NCBI GenBank assembly: GCA_035606175.1
Contig: DATNFW010000040.1
Location: forward strand, 1 to 45,520
DNA: 45,520 nucleotides
Direction of reading: 5' to 3'
Origin: JASHUC01 sp035606175
GTDB taxonomy: Bacteria; Pseudomonadota; Gammaproteobacteria; Steroidobacterales; Steroidobacteraceae
Shown: piece after piece, positions 1-7,298 of the stretch
How the letters are laid out: every line of letters starts with the position of its first letter
Numbering within the stretch: the stretch's first letter is position 1
Translations under genes and position numbers: made by a program
The notes under the pieces: model-generated
Databases searched by the model: none
Seen by the model: the letters and a program-made list of their open reading frames with translations, nothing else
Told to the model about the DNA's origin: nothing

Positions 1-545
1 TCGCTTCGAGCAGTCGCAGGTGCTGCAGCCGTATCGCTTGCAGCCTCGGGGCGCTCGCGAAGCTCCGCTCGCGGCGCTGCCGCGGCGGATATCGATTTGC
101 GGGCCGTTGAAGAGCGGGTCTCAGGCTGCACGAGGGCTCGGCTAGCCGCAAGATTGGACGCTGCTCCGCCCGGGAAAGGCTCCGGAGCCGAGCGTGTCGG
201 AGCTGCCGGGGGAGCCGTCTGCGCTTCGAAGGCTGGCCGGGGACGCAGCGAATCGGAGCCCGTCTCGATCGCCGCCGTTGGGTTCGAGACTTGTTCGAGC
301 GGCGTCTGTCGGCTCGATTGCAACTGCGGCAGCAGCACAATGACGCCGAGCACGGCTGCAGCGACCGGGGCTGCGACATACCAGCGGACTCGTAGCCAAC
401 GCGAAATCCCGCGGCGATCCGTGCGCCCGCGCCCGGCGAGCTCACGGGCGTGGTCGAGGATACTCTCACGCACGGCCGCGCCGGGTCGAGGCGGGTCGGC
501 CCCGCTCGCTCGCTTGTAAAGTAGATCCAGATCGGTCTCGCTCAT
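1..545 (-). CDS. Probable anti-sigma factor-like single-pass membrane protein (C-terminus cut by window edge)
   Basis: The frame opens at ATG 545-543 and stays open to the window edge, so the C-terminus is missing. Its start overlaps the stop of the ECF sigma gene as ATGA, which indicates translational coupling. The N-terminus (MSETDLDLLYKRASGADPP) is soluble and charged. One hydrophobic segment follows at about residues 56-73 (YVAAPVAAAVLGVIVLLP). The remainder is a long low-complexity Ala/Pro/Ser/Glu-rich region that would be periplasmic. No HxxxCxxC zinc anti-sigma motif is visible. The role as sigma-factor partner is inferred from topology (short cytosolic N-terminus, one membrane helix, periplasmic tail) and position directly after the sigma gene; sequence similarity alone does not establish it. 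Confidence 0.7.
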   Translation of the reverse strand, partial: MSETDLDLLYKRASGADPPRPGAAVRESILDHARELAGRGRTDRRGISRWLRVRWYVAAPVAAAVLGVIVLLPQLQSSRQTPLEQVSNPTAAIETGSDSLRPRPAFEAQTAPPAAPTRSAPEPFPGGAASNLAASRALVQPETRSSTARKSISAAAAPRAELRERPEAASDTAAAPATARS

Positions 546-1120
546 AGCCAGTCCTGAAGCAATTCGCGCAGCCTCGAGCGCGCGTAGCGCAGCCGACTCT
601 TGGCGGCCTCGAAGGCGCAGCCGCATACGGAGGCGATCTCCTCCACGCTCAGCTCCGCTTCCTGTTGCAGCAGAAATGCTTGCCTCTGTTCCTCCGGAAG
701 GGTCGCGAGCGCTCGCAGCAGTGCGCCCAATTGCTCGGTCGCGACCGTCGCGGCATACGGTTCCGCAACGGCCGTTCCGTCGCGAACATCGACCACTCTA
801 CTACTCCCCTCCTCTGCGGTATCCCACTCGACGGTAGCGCGAGCGGCGCGCAGCGCATCAATCATGCGATGGTGTGCAATCGTAAAGAGCCAAGTCGTAA
901 AGCGCGCTCCTCTCGGCTGATAACGTGCCGCATCACGCGCGACAGCGAACCAGGTCTCCTGCAGTGCGTCCTCGGCAAGGGCGCGATTTTGCAGGTTGCG
1001 CAACAGATAGCGGAAGACTTTGAGCTCGTGACGCCGATAGAGCTGCTCGAAAGCATGCGCTTCGCCCCCGGCGAAGCGGCGGAGCAGCTCCTCATCGTCT
1101 GCCGCTGCCGTTTGCGTCAT
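542..1120 (-). CDS. ECF-type RNA polymerase sigma factor (sigma-70 family)
   Basis: A 192-residue alternative sigma factor that would direct RNA polymerase to a small regulon. Region 2 is clear at about residues 10-90 (FEQLYRRHELKVFRYL, LAEDALQETWFAVARD, then FTTWLFTIAHHRMIDALR, the region 2.2-2.4 helices). A Glu/Val-rich linker follows, then region 4 (LPEEQRQAFLLQQEAELSVEEIA and FEAAKSRLRYARSRLRELL) with the -35-binding helix-turn-helix. I chose ATG 1120 (MTQTAAADDEELL), which gives the usual ECF length; the frame runs 45 codons further upstream, but that would overlap the preceding gene. No strong Shine-Dalgarno is seen. The gene is coupled to the membrane protein downstream by ATGA and lies 91 bp after a secreted-protein gene on the same strand. 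ECF subgroup not assigned. Confidence 0.92.
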   Translation of the reverse strand: MTQTAAADDEELLRRFAGGEAHAFEQLYRRHELKVFRYLLRNLQNRALAEDALQETWFAVARDAARYQPRGARFTTWLFTIAHHRMIDALRAARATVEWDTAEEGSSRVVDVRDGTAVAEPYAATVATEQLGALLRALATLPEEQRQAFLLQQEAELSVEEIASVCGCAFEAAKSRLRYARSRLRELLQDWL

Positions 1121-1211
1121 GAGGGGCAGTATGTCATGCGATCGACGCGAAGGGCCCGCGACCGCATCCACAGAACTGCTCTGCATTCCGGTCACTACCC
1201 GATCGCTGAAA

Positions 1212-2126
1212 TTAACGGGGCAGCGCGGCATCGAACGGCGGCGGATCGGGCGCATAACCCTCCCCGTCGGTGCTCGGGAATGGATTCGGTCGCGAACCCT
1301 GGAAGGGATGGGACCTCACGATGCCGATGGCGATCAGATTGTCGAGACTGTCGTAGCGTATGCGGATGATCTCATCGGGCCGCGAGTGCCGCCGCACGAA
1401 ATGAGTGTGCGCAACGAAGGAATCTTCGCGCTTGCCGTGCGCAGTGCCGAGTGCGGGACTTCGCGCGAGCGGCGCGGCGGCAGTGGCATTGCCTGCCAGG
1501 AAGGGAAGCCTCGCCTCGGGCAAAGACGGAGCATCGGGAGATGCCGGCGCGTCGGATGCTGCCGGCGCACTCGCCTCATCCTTCTGTTGAGCGCGTGCGG
1601 TAGGAGGTTGCGAGCGCGGTGCGGCACCCGCCCCCGAGCCTGCGATCCACGGCACCCGCGGCGATCGCGCTTCGCTCAGAATCTGCTCACGGAAAAGCGC
1701 GATGCCGATGACCCCGACATTGTCGGGGCGGCCGGTCCGCACCGCATACGATCGCGGGGCCGCCGTGAAGCCGAACGCCGCGACTTGATAGTCGCTCTTG
1801 CGCCAGCCCGTGATCTGATAGCTCTCCCACGGGTCAAAGACATAGCCCGCCTGATCCCAGCCGGCGCTCTCACCGCTGATCACGTTGACGCCGTCCACGG
1901 AGGTGACCGCGAGCACGCGCTCCCCGAGGCGGTTGCGTATGGAGATCGCATAATGTGCGCCGGGCTCGCCCGCGACCCAGTACTCGCCGTGGCGGTAATG
2001 GGTCTCGAGCCGCTGACCCGTATCGCGATCGATGAGCTCGATATCCGCGAGACGTCCGGCCGCCGGCGCCTGACTCGAGATCCCGCTGCCGAGGAGCAGG
2101 ACGCAGACCGTAACGATATGTTTCAT
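1212..2126 (-). CDS. Secreted (periplasmic) protein of unknown function upstream of the ECF sigma gene
   Basis: A 304-residue protein starting with a clear signal peptide (MKHIVTVCVLLLGSGISSQAPAAG, cleavage likely after the AxA). Residues about 25-150 form an ordered, beta-rich looking region (ADIELIDRDTGQRLETHYRHGEYWVAGEPG, then WDQAGYVFDPWESYQITGWRKSD and the end VGVIGIALFREQI). The rest is Ala/Pro-rich with low complexity (PPTARAQQKDEASAPAASDAPASPDAPS), ending in a charged tail. I do not recognise a named domain. It lies on the same strand as, and just upstream of, the ECF sigma factor and its membrane partner, so it may be part of the same operon, as a signal sensor or as a target. Function unknown. 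Confidence 0.75.
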   Translation of the reverse strand: MKHIVTVCVLLLGSGISSQAPAAGRLADIELIDRDTGQRLETHYRHGEYWVAGEPGAHYAISIRNRLGERVLAVTSVDGVNVISGESAGWDQAGYVFDPWESYQITGWRKSDYQVAAFGFTAAPRSYAVRTGRPDNVGVIGIALFREQILSEARSPRVPWIAGSGAGAAPRSQPPTARAQQKDEASAPAASDAPASPDAPSLPEARLPFLAGNATAAAPLARSPALGTAHGKREDSFVAHTHFVRRHSRPDEIIRIRYDSLDNLIAIGIVRSHPFQGSRPNPFPSTDGEGYAPDPPPFDAALPR

Positions 2127-2256
2127 GGCAGTCCCAGGTAGACGCGATATGCCTTAAGCGCGTCGGCGGGGACTTTGGGGTTAAACCGTTTCGCATGAGG
2201 GGCCCGAGAGCGGCAATTCAGCCCATTTTGAGGATGAGGGCATCAGCTCTCGTTTC

Positions 2257-2346
2257 TGGCGGAGAGGGGGAGATTCGAACTCCCGAGCCCCGTGAAGGGC
2301 TGCCGGTTTTCAAGACCGGTGCAATCAACCGCTCTGCCACCTCTCC
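2257..2346 (-). tRNA. tRNA-Ser, anticodon UGA
   Basis: Read on the minus strand from 2346, a 7-bp acceptor stem GGAGAGG/CCTCTCC closes the cloverleaf. The anticodon loop is CTTGAAAA with anticodon TGA, between stems ACCGG and CCGGT. A long variable arm (CAGCCCTTCACGGGGCTC) typical of serine tRNAs precedes the TTCGAAT T-loop. The 3' CCA is encoded (2257-2259). It decodes UCN serine codons. Identity follows directly from anticodon and class II architecture. Confidence 0.97.
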
Positions 2347-2367
2347 GCTCGTCCGCAATCAACCGCT
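2321..2367. repeat. 13-bp direct repeat, one copy inside tRNA-Ser and one just upstream
   Basis: The sequence gcaatcaaccgct occurs at 2321-2333, inside the D-arm half of the tRNA, and again perfectly at 2355-2367, 9 bp beyond the tRNA 5' end. The second copy lies in the presumed tRNA promoter region. It looks like a partial duplication of the tRNA 5' half. No integrase or element boundary is seen beside it. Confidence 0.85.
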
Positions 2368-2379
2368 ACGTCCATTTTA

Positions 2380-2784
2380 TCAGGCTGCGGCGGCACGCTT
2401 CGATCCGGTTACGACCACTGTGAAAGGATAATCGGCGACCTTCATTCCATCGATGAGGAGCGACCACACGTATCTGCCAGACTCCCGGAGCGGGACTTCC
2501 AAAACCCTGTGGAACAATTGCGCAATCTCACCATCCCCGCTGCTCATTCGCTGGCGCTGCAAAGGCCGCTCTGTCGCCCCGGAGGGAGTCTGCACTTCGA
2601 AGTCGGCATCGCAAGTGCCCGGCCGCGGCAACCTGAGGCGCACGAAAACCATCAAGCTCGGACACACTACCGGAAGCGACTGGCTCTGAATTTGGTCGAA
2701 GATGCCCTGCACGGTCGCCTTACCGCCGCTGTCGAAGATGACGGAATCGCAGAGAAGGAATGCCTGGACGCGGACCCGTGCCAT
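2380..2784 (-). CDS. Small conserved protein, DUF6941-like
   Basis: A 134-residue cytosolic protein without signal peptide or membrane segment. It begins MARVRVQAFLLCDSVIFDSGGKATVQGIFDQI, which resembles the start of DUF6941-type proteins (an 'xxxLCDxVxxxxGKxxvxGiFd' pattern). Beta-strand-like segments with a buried hydrophobic pattern follow (VVCPSLMVFVRLRL, GRYVWSLLIDGMKVADYPFTVVV). The start has a good Shine-Dalgarno (AGAGGAG about 8 nt upstream of ATG 2784). The family has no established biochemical role that I know of. It lies between tRNA-Ser and the MarR gene, all on the minus strand. The domain link is from memory of the family pattern and is tentative. Confidence 0.7.
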   Translation of the reverse strand: MARVRVQAFLLCDSVIFDSGGKATVQGIFDQIQSQSLPVVCPSLMVFVRLRLPRPGTCDADFEVQTPSGATERPLQRQRMSSGDGEIAQLFHRVLEVPLRESGRYVWSLLIDGMKVADYPFTVVVTGSKRAAAA

Positions 2785-2797
2785 CTATGCGCTCCTC

Positions 2798-3397
2798 TTA
2801 TCGCAAAGACTCACTCAAGAGTCGAGTGGTTTTCAATCTCCGTCGCGGGCCGGCAGCGTGCTCAGTCTCGAGCAGATCGAGACTCGCGCGCGCAATGAGC
2901 GCAAGAGCGTGCTCTGTGGCGCTGCGGTCCCGGTGCGAGAGCTTCGCCACGAGCAGTTTTTGAAAGGCCTTCCAGTGCGGGCGGAATTGCGCGAGGTGGC
3001 GAGCGCCCGAGGCCGTCAGCGAGAACCGAGGCGAGCGACGGTCGCGCGGATTGGCGCGCCGATCGACGTACCCGCGGCGCTCTAGCGAGGCGACCGAGCG
3101 ACTCACTTCCGCCGGATCGATGCACGCCTGGCGCGCCATTTCGCGAACGGAGGCGTGATGCAGAACGCCGAGCTGGGCGACGACACGCCACTCGGCAACG
3201 GTGATCTTCGCGCTCGAAGCGAGCAGGCGCGCGACGTTGAGATCGAGCAGCTTCGCGACGAGGATGAGACGCAGCGGCAGGTACTCCTCCCCGCCGAGCC
3301 TCCATACGGTGTCGATCGGGCCGAGGTTGGGCTGCGCCCGCGCGCGCGATCTCAAACCCGATACGTCCCGCTGGCGAGCGCCTGCTCCGGTACCCAC
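2798..3397 (-). CDS. MarR-family winged-helix transcriptional regulator
   Basis: A MarR-type DNA-binding repressor. The wing/helix core is visible: ITVAEWRVVAQLGVLHHASVREMARQACIDPAEVSRSVASLERRGYVDRRANPRDRRSPRFSLT in segments, with the DRR wing and recognition helix PAEVSRSVASLERRG. A long C-terminal helix for dimerisation follows. It directly follows the dioxygenase gene on the same strand. The ATG at 3397 overlaps that gene by 46 bp; a TTG at 3355 overlaps its stop codon as TTGA and would trim the poorly conserved N-terminus (MGTGAGARQRD), so the true start may be 3355. The context suggests it controls the dioxygenase in response to an aromatic ligand. Ligand not known. Confidence 0.88.
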   Translation of the reverse strand: MGTGAGARQRDVSGLRSRARAQPNLGPIDTVWRLGGEEYLPLRLILVAKLLDLNVARLLASSAKITVAEWRVVAQLGVLHHASVREMARQACIDPAEVSRSVASLERRGYVDRRANPRDRRSPRFSLTASGARHLAQFRPHWKAFQKLLVAKLSHRDRSATEHALALIARASLDLLETEHAAGPRRRLKTTRLLSESLR

Positions 3398-4797
3398 ATG
3401 CCGTGGAAGGTGGAGCGCACGCGCACTGGAAGTTTGAGCAGCGCGATCGGACCGTCAGCCACGCGCCGCGCGTCGAGCACTGCGAGATCGCTGCGGTTTT
3501 CCGCAAACCGATTGACGATCACGAGCAGGTAGCCCTCGCCTTCGGGCGCGCCCGGTCTCACGACGAAATTGGGCTCGTGAACGCCGCTCTGTTCTCCGGC
3601 CGTCCACGTGCTGAGCTCGCCCGTGCGATGATCGATGCAGCCGATCGCGCCGAATCCGATCTCCCCGGCTCGCGCTTGCGGTGAGCGGCAGATGCCGTAG
3701 CCGTACCGATACGGCTTGCCGACATAGCGATCGTCGCATTTGGGCATCTCGCAAGGGGTCGAAGAGAGGAGCTTCGCCTCATAGCCGTCGTACTTGCCCG
3801 CGAGGTCGAACGTGAGCCGCGTGAGCATCGGCGGCGCGGGCTTGAAAGGCGAGCCGTCAGCGCTCGGAAAGAACTCGAAACAATTCCCTTGATAGAGACA
3901 AAGATCGAGGTGAACCTCAGAGCCTTCATTGAAGGCGTTCATCATATGGCCGGCGCTCACCGCCGGACCGTGGAACCAGCGGATCTCGCTCGCCGGGCCC
4001 CGTCTCGGGAGAATTGCGAAATGGCTGTGCTCGCCGGGATACCAGCGATAGAAAGGGCCGCCCTGCTTCAGCACGGCAAGATCGGTGATCAGCGGAAAAA
4101 ATGGCGCGATCACGTGCGTTTCCGTCACGGCGAAGTCGTGCACCATTCCCGGATAAGGCATCTCGAACCACGCCTCGTGGACGATCTTCCCGGACGCATC
4201 CGCGATGTAGAAAGCGAAGTCCTTCGTGCAGTCCCCGCGCGCCTGATACGAGAACATGAGGAGCTCATTGCGATGCAGGTCGAGCTTCGGGTGTGCGGTG
4301 AGGCTCACCGCCTCGACGGCTCCCTCGAAATTCCATTCTGTGCGCGTCTCGAGCGTCTCCGGATCGACCTCCCAGGGCAGCGAGTCCTCTTTGAGAATGA
4401 GAAGCTTGCGGCCGTGCCACACGGCATTCGTGTTCGCCGTTCCCATGTTCTTGCCGGCCACACTCGCATCGTTGGTATAGCGGTTGCGATAGCGACCGAA
4501 GAGCGAGCGTCGCGCGCGCTCCTGCAGCACGAAGCGCTCGTTGCGGACCCAGCGGCAGCGGTAGTCCACATGGCCGTTCTCGAACCGGAACATGTGGACC
4601 ATTCCCTCACCATCGATGAATACGTCATCTTTGAAAAGCGGCGGGTACTGCCGGTCCGGCCCGCAGCGGTAGAGCGAGCCGCTCAGATCGGAGGGGACCT
4701 CACCCGAGATCAACTCGAGATCGCGGATGTCCGATTCGACCCGAAGGGGCGCGCCCCAGCCGCGGTAGAGCGGGATGTCGGGGAATACAGTTGCCAT
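3352..4797 (-). CDS. Carotenoid-cleavage-family Fe(II) dioxygenase, lignostilbene dioxygenase-like
   Basis: A 481-residue member of the RPE65/carotenoid cleavage oxygenase family: a seven-bladed propeller holding Fe(II) with four histidines. These are visible as His169 (TAHPKLD), His220 (GMVHDFAVT), His284 (SAGHMMNAFNEG) and His465 (STFHGMWVP). Residues Tyr103 (FGRYRNRYTND) and Lys136 (ILKEDSLPWEV) fall two residues after the Tyr101/Lys134 phenol-binding pair that I recall for the lignostilbene dioxygenases NOV1/LsdA, as do three of the histidines. This suggests cleavage of a 4-hydroxystilbene or propenylphenol double bond to aromatic aldehydes; a carotenoid substrate is less likely. I chose ATG 4797 (MATVFPDIPLYRGWG), which has GGAG upstream and gives family length; ATGs at 4842 and 4983 are in frame. 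Substrate is inference. Confidence 0.9.
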   Translation of the reverse strand: MATVFPDIPLYRGWGAPLRVESDIRDLELISGEVPSDLSGSLYRCGPDRQYPPLFKDDVFIDGEGMVHMFRFENGHVDYRCRWVRNERFVLQERARRSLFGRYRNRYTNDASVAGKNMGTANTNAVWHGRKLLILKEDSLPWEVDPETLETRTEWNFEGAVEAVSLTAHPKLDLHRNELLMFSYQARGDCTKDFAFYIADASGKIVHEAWFEMPYPGMVHDFAVTETHVIAPFFPLITDLAVLKQGGPFYRWYPGEHSHFAILPRRGPASEIRWFHGPAVSAGHMMNAFNEGSEVHLDLCLYQGNCFEFFPSADGSPFKPAPPMLTRLTFDLAGKYDGYEAKLLSSTPCEMPKCDDRYVGKPYRYGYGICRSPQARAGEIGFGAIGCIDHRTGELSTWTAGEQSGVHEPNFVVRPGAPEGEGYLLVIVNRFAENRSDLAVLDARRVADGPIALLKLPVRVRSTFHGMWVPEQALASGTYRV

Positions 4798-4915
4798 CGG
4801 CGTCTCCGAAAATGCGCTTGCCGACTCCGTGTGCAGCCCCATAGTCGGCCGCTTTCGATGAAAAATCAACGGCGCCGGGGACGGCCCACGGCCGCGCGCC
4901 CGCCGGCATTCGCAC

Positions 4916-5677
4916 TCAAACGCGCGCAGCCGCTTGCAGTCGCTCGCCGATGTAGGCTTTCCCACGCCGACATGCCTCGGCAACCGGAATCCCGGCCGCG
5001 AGCTGGGCAGTTATGGCCGTCGCGAGCGCACAGCCGCTGCCGCGCATAGAGGCCCGAATGCGAGGAGCCGTCATGCACCGCAGGGGCTCCCCCCGACAGG
5101 CAAGCCGGTCGACGGCTTCCTCTTCCCCCGAATGCCCCCCTTTGAGCAAAACGGCGCGCGGTCCGAGCTCGAGCAGCCTTTGCGCCTGATGGTCGAGCTC
5201 GGTCCCGCTCGTAGCGAGCGGTGAATCGAGGAGCACAGCCGCTTCGGAAACATTGGGTGTAAGCAGCGCGGTGAGTGGGAGCAGCATATCCCGCAGCGCA
5301 CGCCGCCCCGCCTCATCGAGCAGGATGCCGCCGGAGGACGACACGAGCACCGGGTCGAGGACGATCGGCACGGAGCGGCCACACCCCTGCCCCAAGGCGG
5401 CCGCAATCGTCTCCACCGTCTCGCGATTCGTCAGCATGCCGATCTTGATCGCATCCGGCGTCCGCGCCTCGAAGGCCGCCTCGATCTGCGCCCGTAGCAT
5501 CGGCGGAGGCACAGGATGCACCGCCCGAACCCTGGCATGAGACTGCGCGGTGACTGCGGTGACGACGAGGAGCGGCTCGGCACCGAAGTCTTTGAGCGTC
5601 TCCAAGTCGCGCGCAAGACCGGCTCCGCCGCTCGAATCCGAGCCTGCGATCACGAGCACCGCGGGATGCGTGCTCAT
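4916..5677 (-). CDS. thiD: Hydroxymethylpyrimidine / phosphomethylpyrimidine kinase ThiD
   Basis: A 253-residue ribokinase-fold kinase that phosphorylates HMP and then HMP-P to HMP-PP for thiamin synthesis in the cytosol. The N-terminal HMP-binding glycine motif GSDSSGGAG lies at residues 12-20. DAIKIGMLTNRETV and VLDPVLVSSSGG follow, and the C-terminal anion hole/ATP motif is MRGSGCALATAITAQLAAG. Family length is about 250-270 residues, so it is complete. The start ATG (5677) overlaps the ThiF-like stop as ATGA. It is the last gene of the riboswitch-controlled thiamin operon. Confidence 0.97.
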   Translation of the reverse strand: MSTHPAVLVIAGSDSSGGAGLARDLETLKDFGAEPLLVVTAVTAQSHARVRAVHPVPPPMLRAQIEAAFEARTPDAIKIGMLTNRETVETIAAALGQGCGRSVPIVLDPVLVSSSGGILLDEAGRRALRDMLLPLTALLTPNVSEAAVLLDSPLATSGTELDHQAQRLLELGPRAVLLKGGHSGEEEAVDRLACRGEPLRCMTAPRIRASMRGSGCALATAITAQLAAGIPVAEACRRGKAYIGERLQAAARV

Positions 5678-6648
5678 CCTCCGAACGCGACGAGCGCGAC
5701 GTTTGGATGTCCCTGGCGCTGAAGCGCCCTGGCCGCGCGCCAGGCCCGCACGCCGCTCCGGCAGCAGAGCACGACGCGCGCCTCGGGCGGGAAGCGGCTC
5801 TCGCCGCGCTCCACCTCCTCGACGTGCAGGCGCAGCGCATCCGCAAACGGCGAGACGGGCGCCTCCTCGAGACTGCGCAGGTCGATGACGATGTCGGACG
5901 CGGCAACCTCATCCGATGAGATGAACTCGAGAGCGGACGCGGCGGGCTCCGAGGCACGCGCGAAGGAGAAACCGCCGAATCGCAGAGTGCGAAAGTCGAC
6001 CGTGAGGAGCTGCCCGAGCGGGGAAGGCTCGATCCCAAGAAGCAGCGCGAGCGTCATGTGAGCTTGCAGCGTTCCCATCACGCCGACCGCGGTGCCGAGC
6101 ACGCCGGCTTCGGAGCACGAGCCTGCCTGGCGCGGCATATCGGGGAAAACCGCTCGGTAGCTCGGTGCTTGTGCGCAGAACGCGCCAACGTAACCAGAAA
6201 GTCCGAGCACCGAGGCGCTGACGAGTGGCTTTCCGACACGCAGACACTCGTCGCTCAAAATGTAAGTTGCCGCAAGACTGTCCGCCGCATCGACCACGAT
6301 GCCCGCGAGGCCTACGAGCCGCGCAGCGTTGGCCGGAGACAGACGCTCCACCACGGCCTCGAAGCCGACCTGCGGATTGAGCTGCCGCAGCGAGTCGCAG
6401 GCCGCGCGCGCTTTCGCAAGCCCGATGTCGCTCACGCGAAAGAGGGGCTGGCGATGCAGGTTCGATTCCTCCACTCGGTCGTGGTCGACGATCACCACCC
6501 GCCCCACGCCAGCGGCCGCGAGATACTGGAGCACGGCACAGCCGAGCCCGCCCGCGCCGATGACGAGCACCGAGGCGGCGCCGAGGCGCGCCTGTCCTTG
6601 CGCACCCACCTCGGGCAGCACGGTCTGACGCGAGTACCTGTCGCTCAC
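5674..6648 (-). CDS. thiF: ThiF/MoeB-type ThiS adenylyltransferase fused to a rhodanese domain
   Basis: A 324-residue E1-like enzyme that would adenylate the ThiS C-terminus. RYSRQ (residues 4-8), the ATP loop GAGGLGC (31-37), NLHRQ (63-67) and Lys79 are present, followed by DAADSLAAT (120-128). Residues about 238-324 are a rhodanese domain with active-site loop CRSGVRA (Cys296), suited to sulfur transfer. Oddly, the zinc-binding CxxC of the family (PCYRCLFP) reads PSYRAVFP here (Ser163, Ala166), and the second CxxC is replaced by the rhodanese linker; the Asn and Arg of the TDNxxxR signature read Ser and Thr. Cys178 (SCSEAGVLG) remains. I chose GTG 6648 because it overlaps the thiE stop as GTGA and starts the recognisable domain. 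It sits between thiE and thiD. Confidence 0.93.
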   Translation of the reverse strand: MSDRYSRQTVLPEVGAQGQARLGAASVLVIGAGGLGCAVLQYLAAAGVGRVVIVDHDRVEESNLHRQPLFRVSDIGLAKARAACDSLRQLNPQVGFEAVVERLSPANAARLVGLAGIVVDAADSLAATYILSDECLRVGKPLVSASVLGLSGYVGAFCAQAPSYRAVFPDMPRQAGSCSEAGVLGTAVGVMGTLQAHMTLALLLGIEPSPLGQLLTVDFRTLRFGGFSFARASEPAASALEFISSDEVAASDIVIDLRSLEEAPVSPFADALRLHVEEVERGESRFPPEARVVLCCRSGVRAWRAARALQRQGHPNVALVAFGG

Positions 6649-7277
6649 GAGCGCGCTCCATCGGCGATCTCGGCTCTGCGGAGGTCCGCTGCGGCGAGCC
6701 ACTCGCGTGCCCGGGCCCGAGGATTCGCGTGGCGCACGATGTCCGTGACCACCGCCGCGACATCCGCTCCCGCCGCAAACACGGCGTCGAGCCGCTCGAC
6801 GGTGATGCCGCCGATTGCAACGAGCGGCCGTGCGCCGATCCGGCGTTTCCACTCGCCGATACGCGCGAGCCCCTGCGGGGCCCACGGCATGACCTTGAGC
6901 AGCGTGGGATAGATCGGGCCGAGCGCGATGTAGTGCGGACTCAAAGACAACGCGCGCTCGAGCTCCGCATCGTCGTGGGTGCTCACACCGAGGCGTACGC
7001 CAGCCTTCCGCAGTGCAGGGACGTCGGCTGAATCGAGATCGCCCTGCCCCAGATGTACGAAGTCGCAATGCTCGTCGAGCGCGATTTGCCAGTAATCGTT
7101 CACGATGAGCTGAGCGTTCCAGCGCGCGCAGAGCGATCGCGCAACGCGCACCTCCGTGCGCACCTCATCGAGAGCTCGATCCTTCACCCGCAGCTGCACG
7201 AGGCGCACGCCTGCGGACACCAAGCGCTCCACCCAGGCGGCACTCTCGAGGACCGGGTAGACGCGCGGTAGGCTCAT
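6645..7277 (-). CDS. thiE: Thiamine-phosphate synthase ThiE
   Basis: A 210-residue TIM-barrel enzyme that joins HMP-PP and thiazole phosphate to thiamin phosphate. Visible motifs are VYPVLES at the start, LVQLRVKD (the pyrophosphate/Mg site), LIVNDYWQIAL, FVHLGQGD, GVSTHDDAELERAL, YIALGPIYPTLLK and PLVAIGGIT. ATG 7277 places the start next to the first barrel strand. GTG 7295 in the same frame is an alternative giving 216 residues and would start 3 nt after the thiG stop. The stop overlaps the ThiF-like start as GTGA. Some key positions vary (the classic GPxFxTxTK loop reads GPIYPTLLK), but the fold motifs are convincing. Confidence 0.95.
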   Translation of the reverse strand: MSLPRVYPVLESAAWVERLVSAGVRLVQLRVKDRALDEVRTEVRVARSLCARWNAQLIVNDYWQIALDEHCDFVHLGQGDLDSADVPALRKAGVRLGVSTHDDAELERALSLSPHYIALGPIYPTLLKVMPWAPQGLARIGEWKRRIGARPLVAIGGITVERLDAVFAAGADVAAVVTDIVRHANPRARAREWLAAADLRRAEIADGARS

Positions 7278-7298
7278 GGCTCGCCCGAGCTCCACGGC

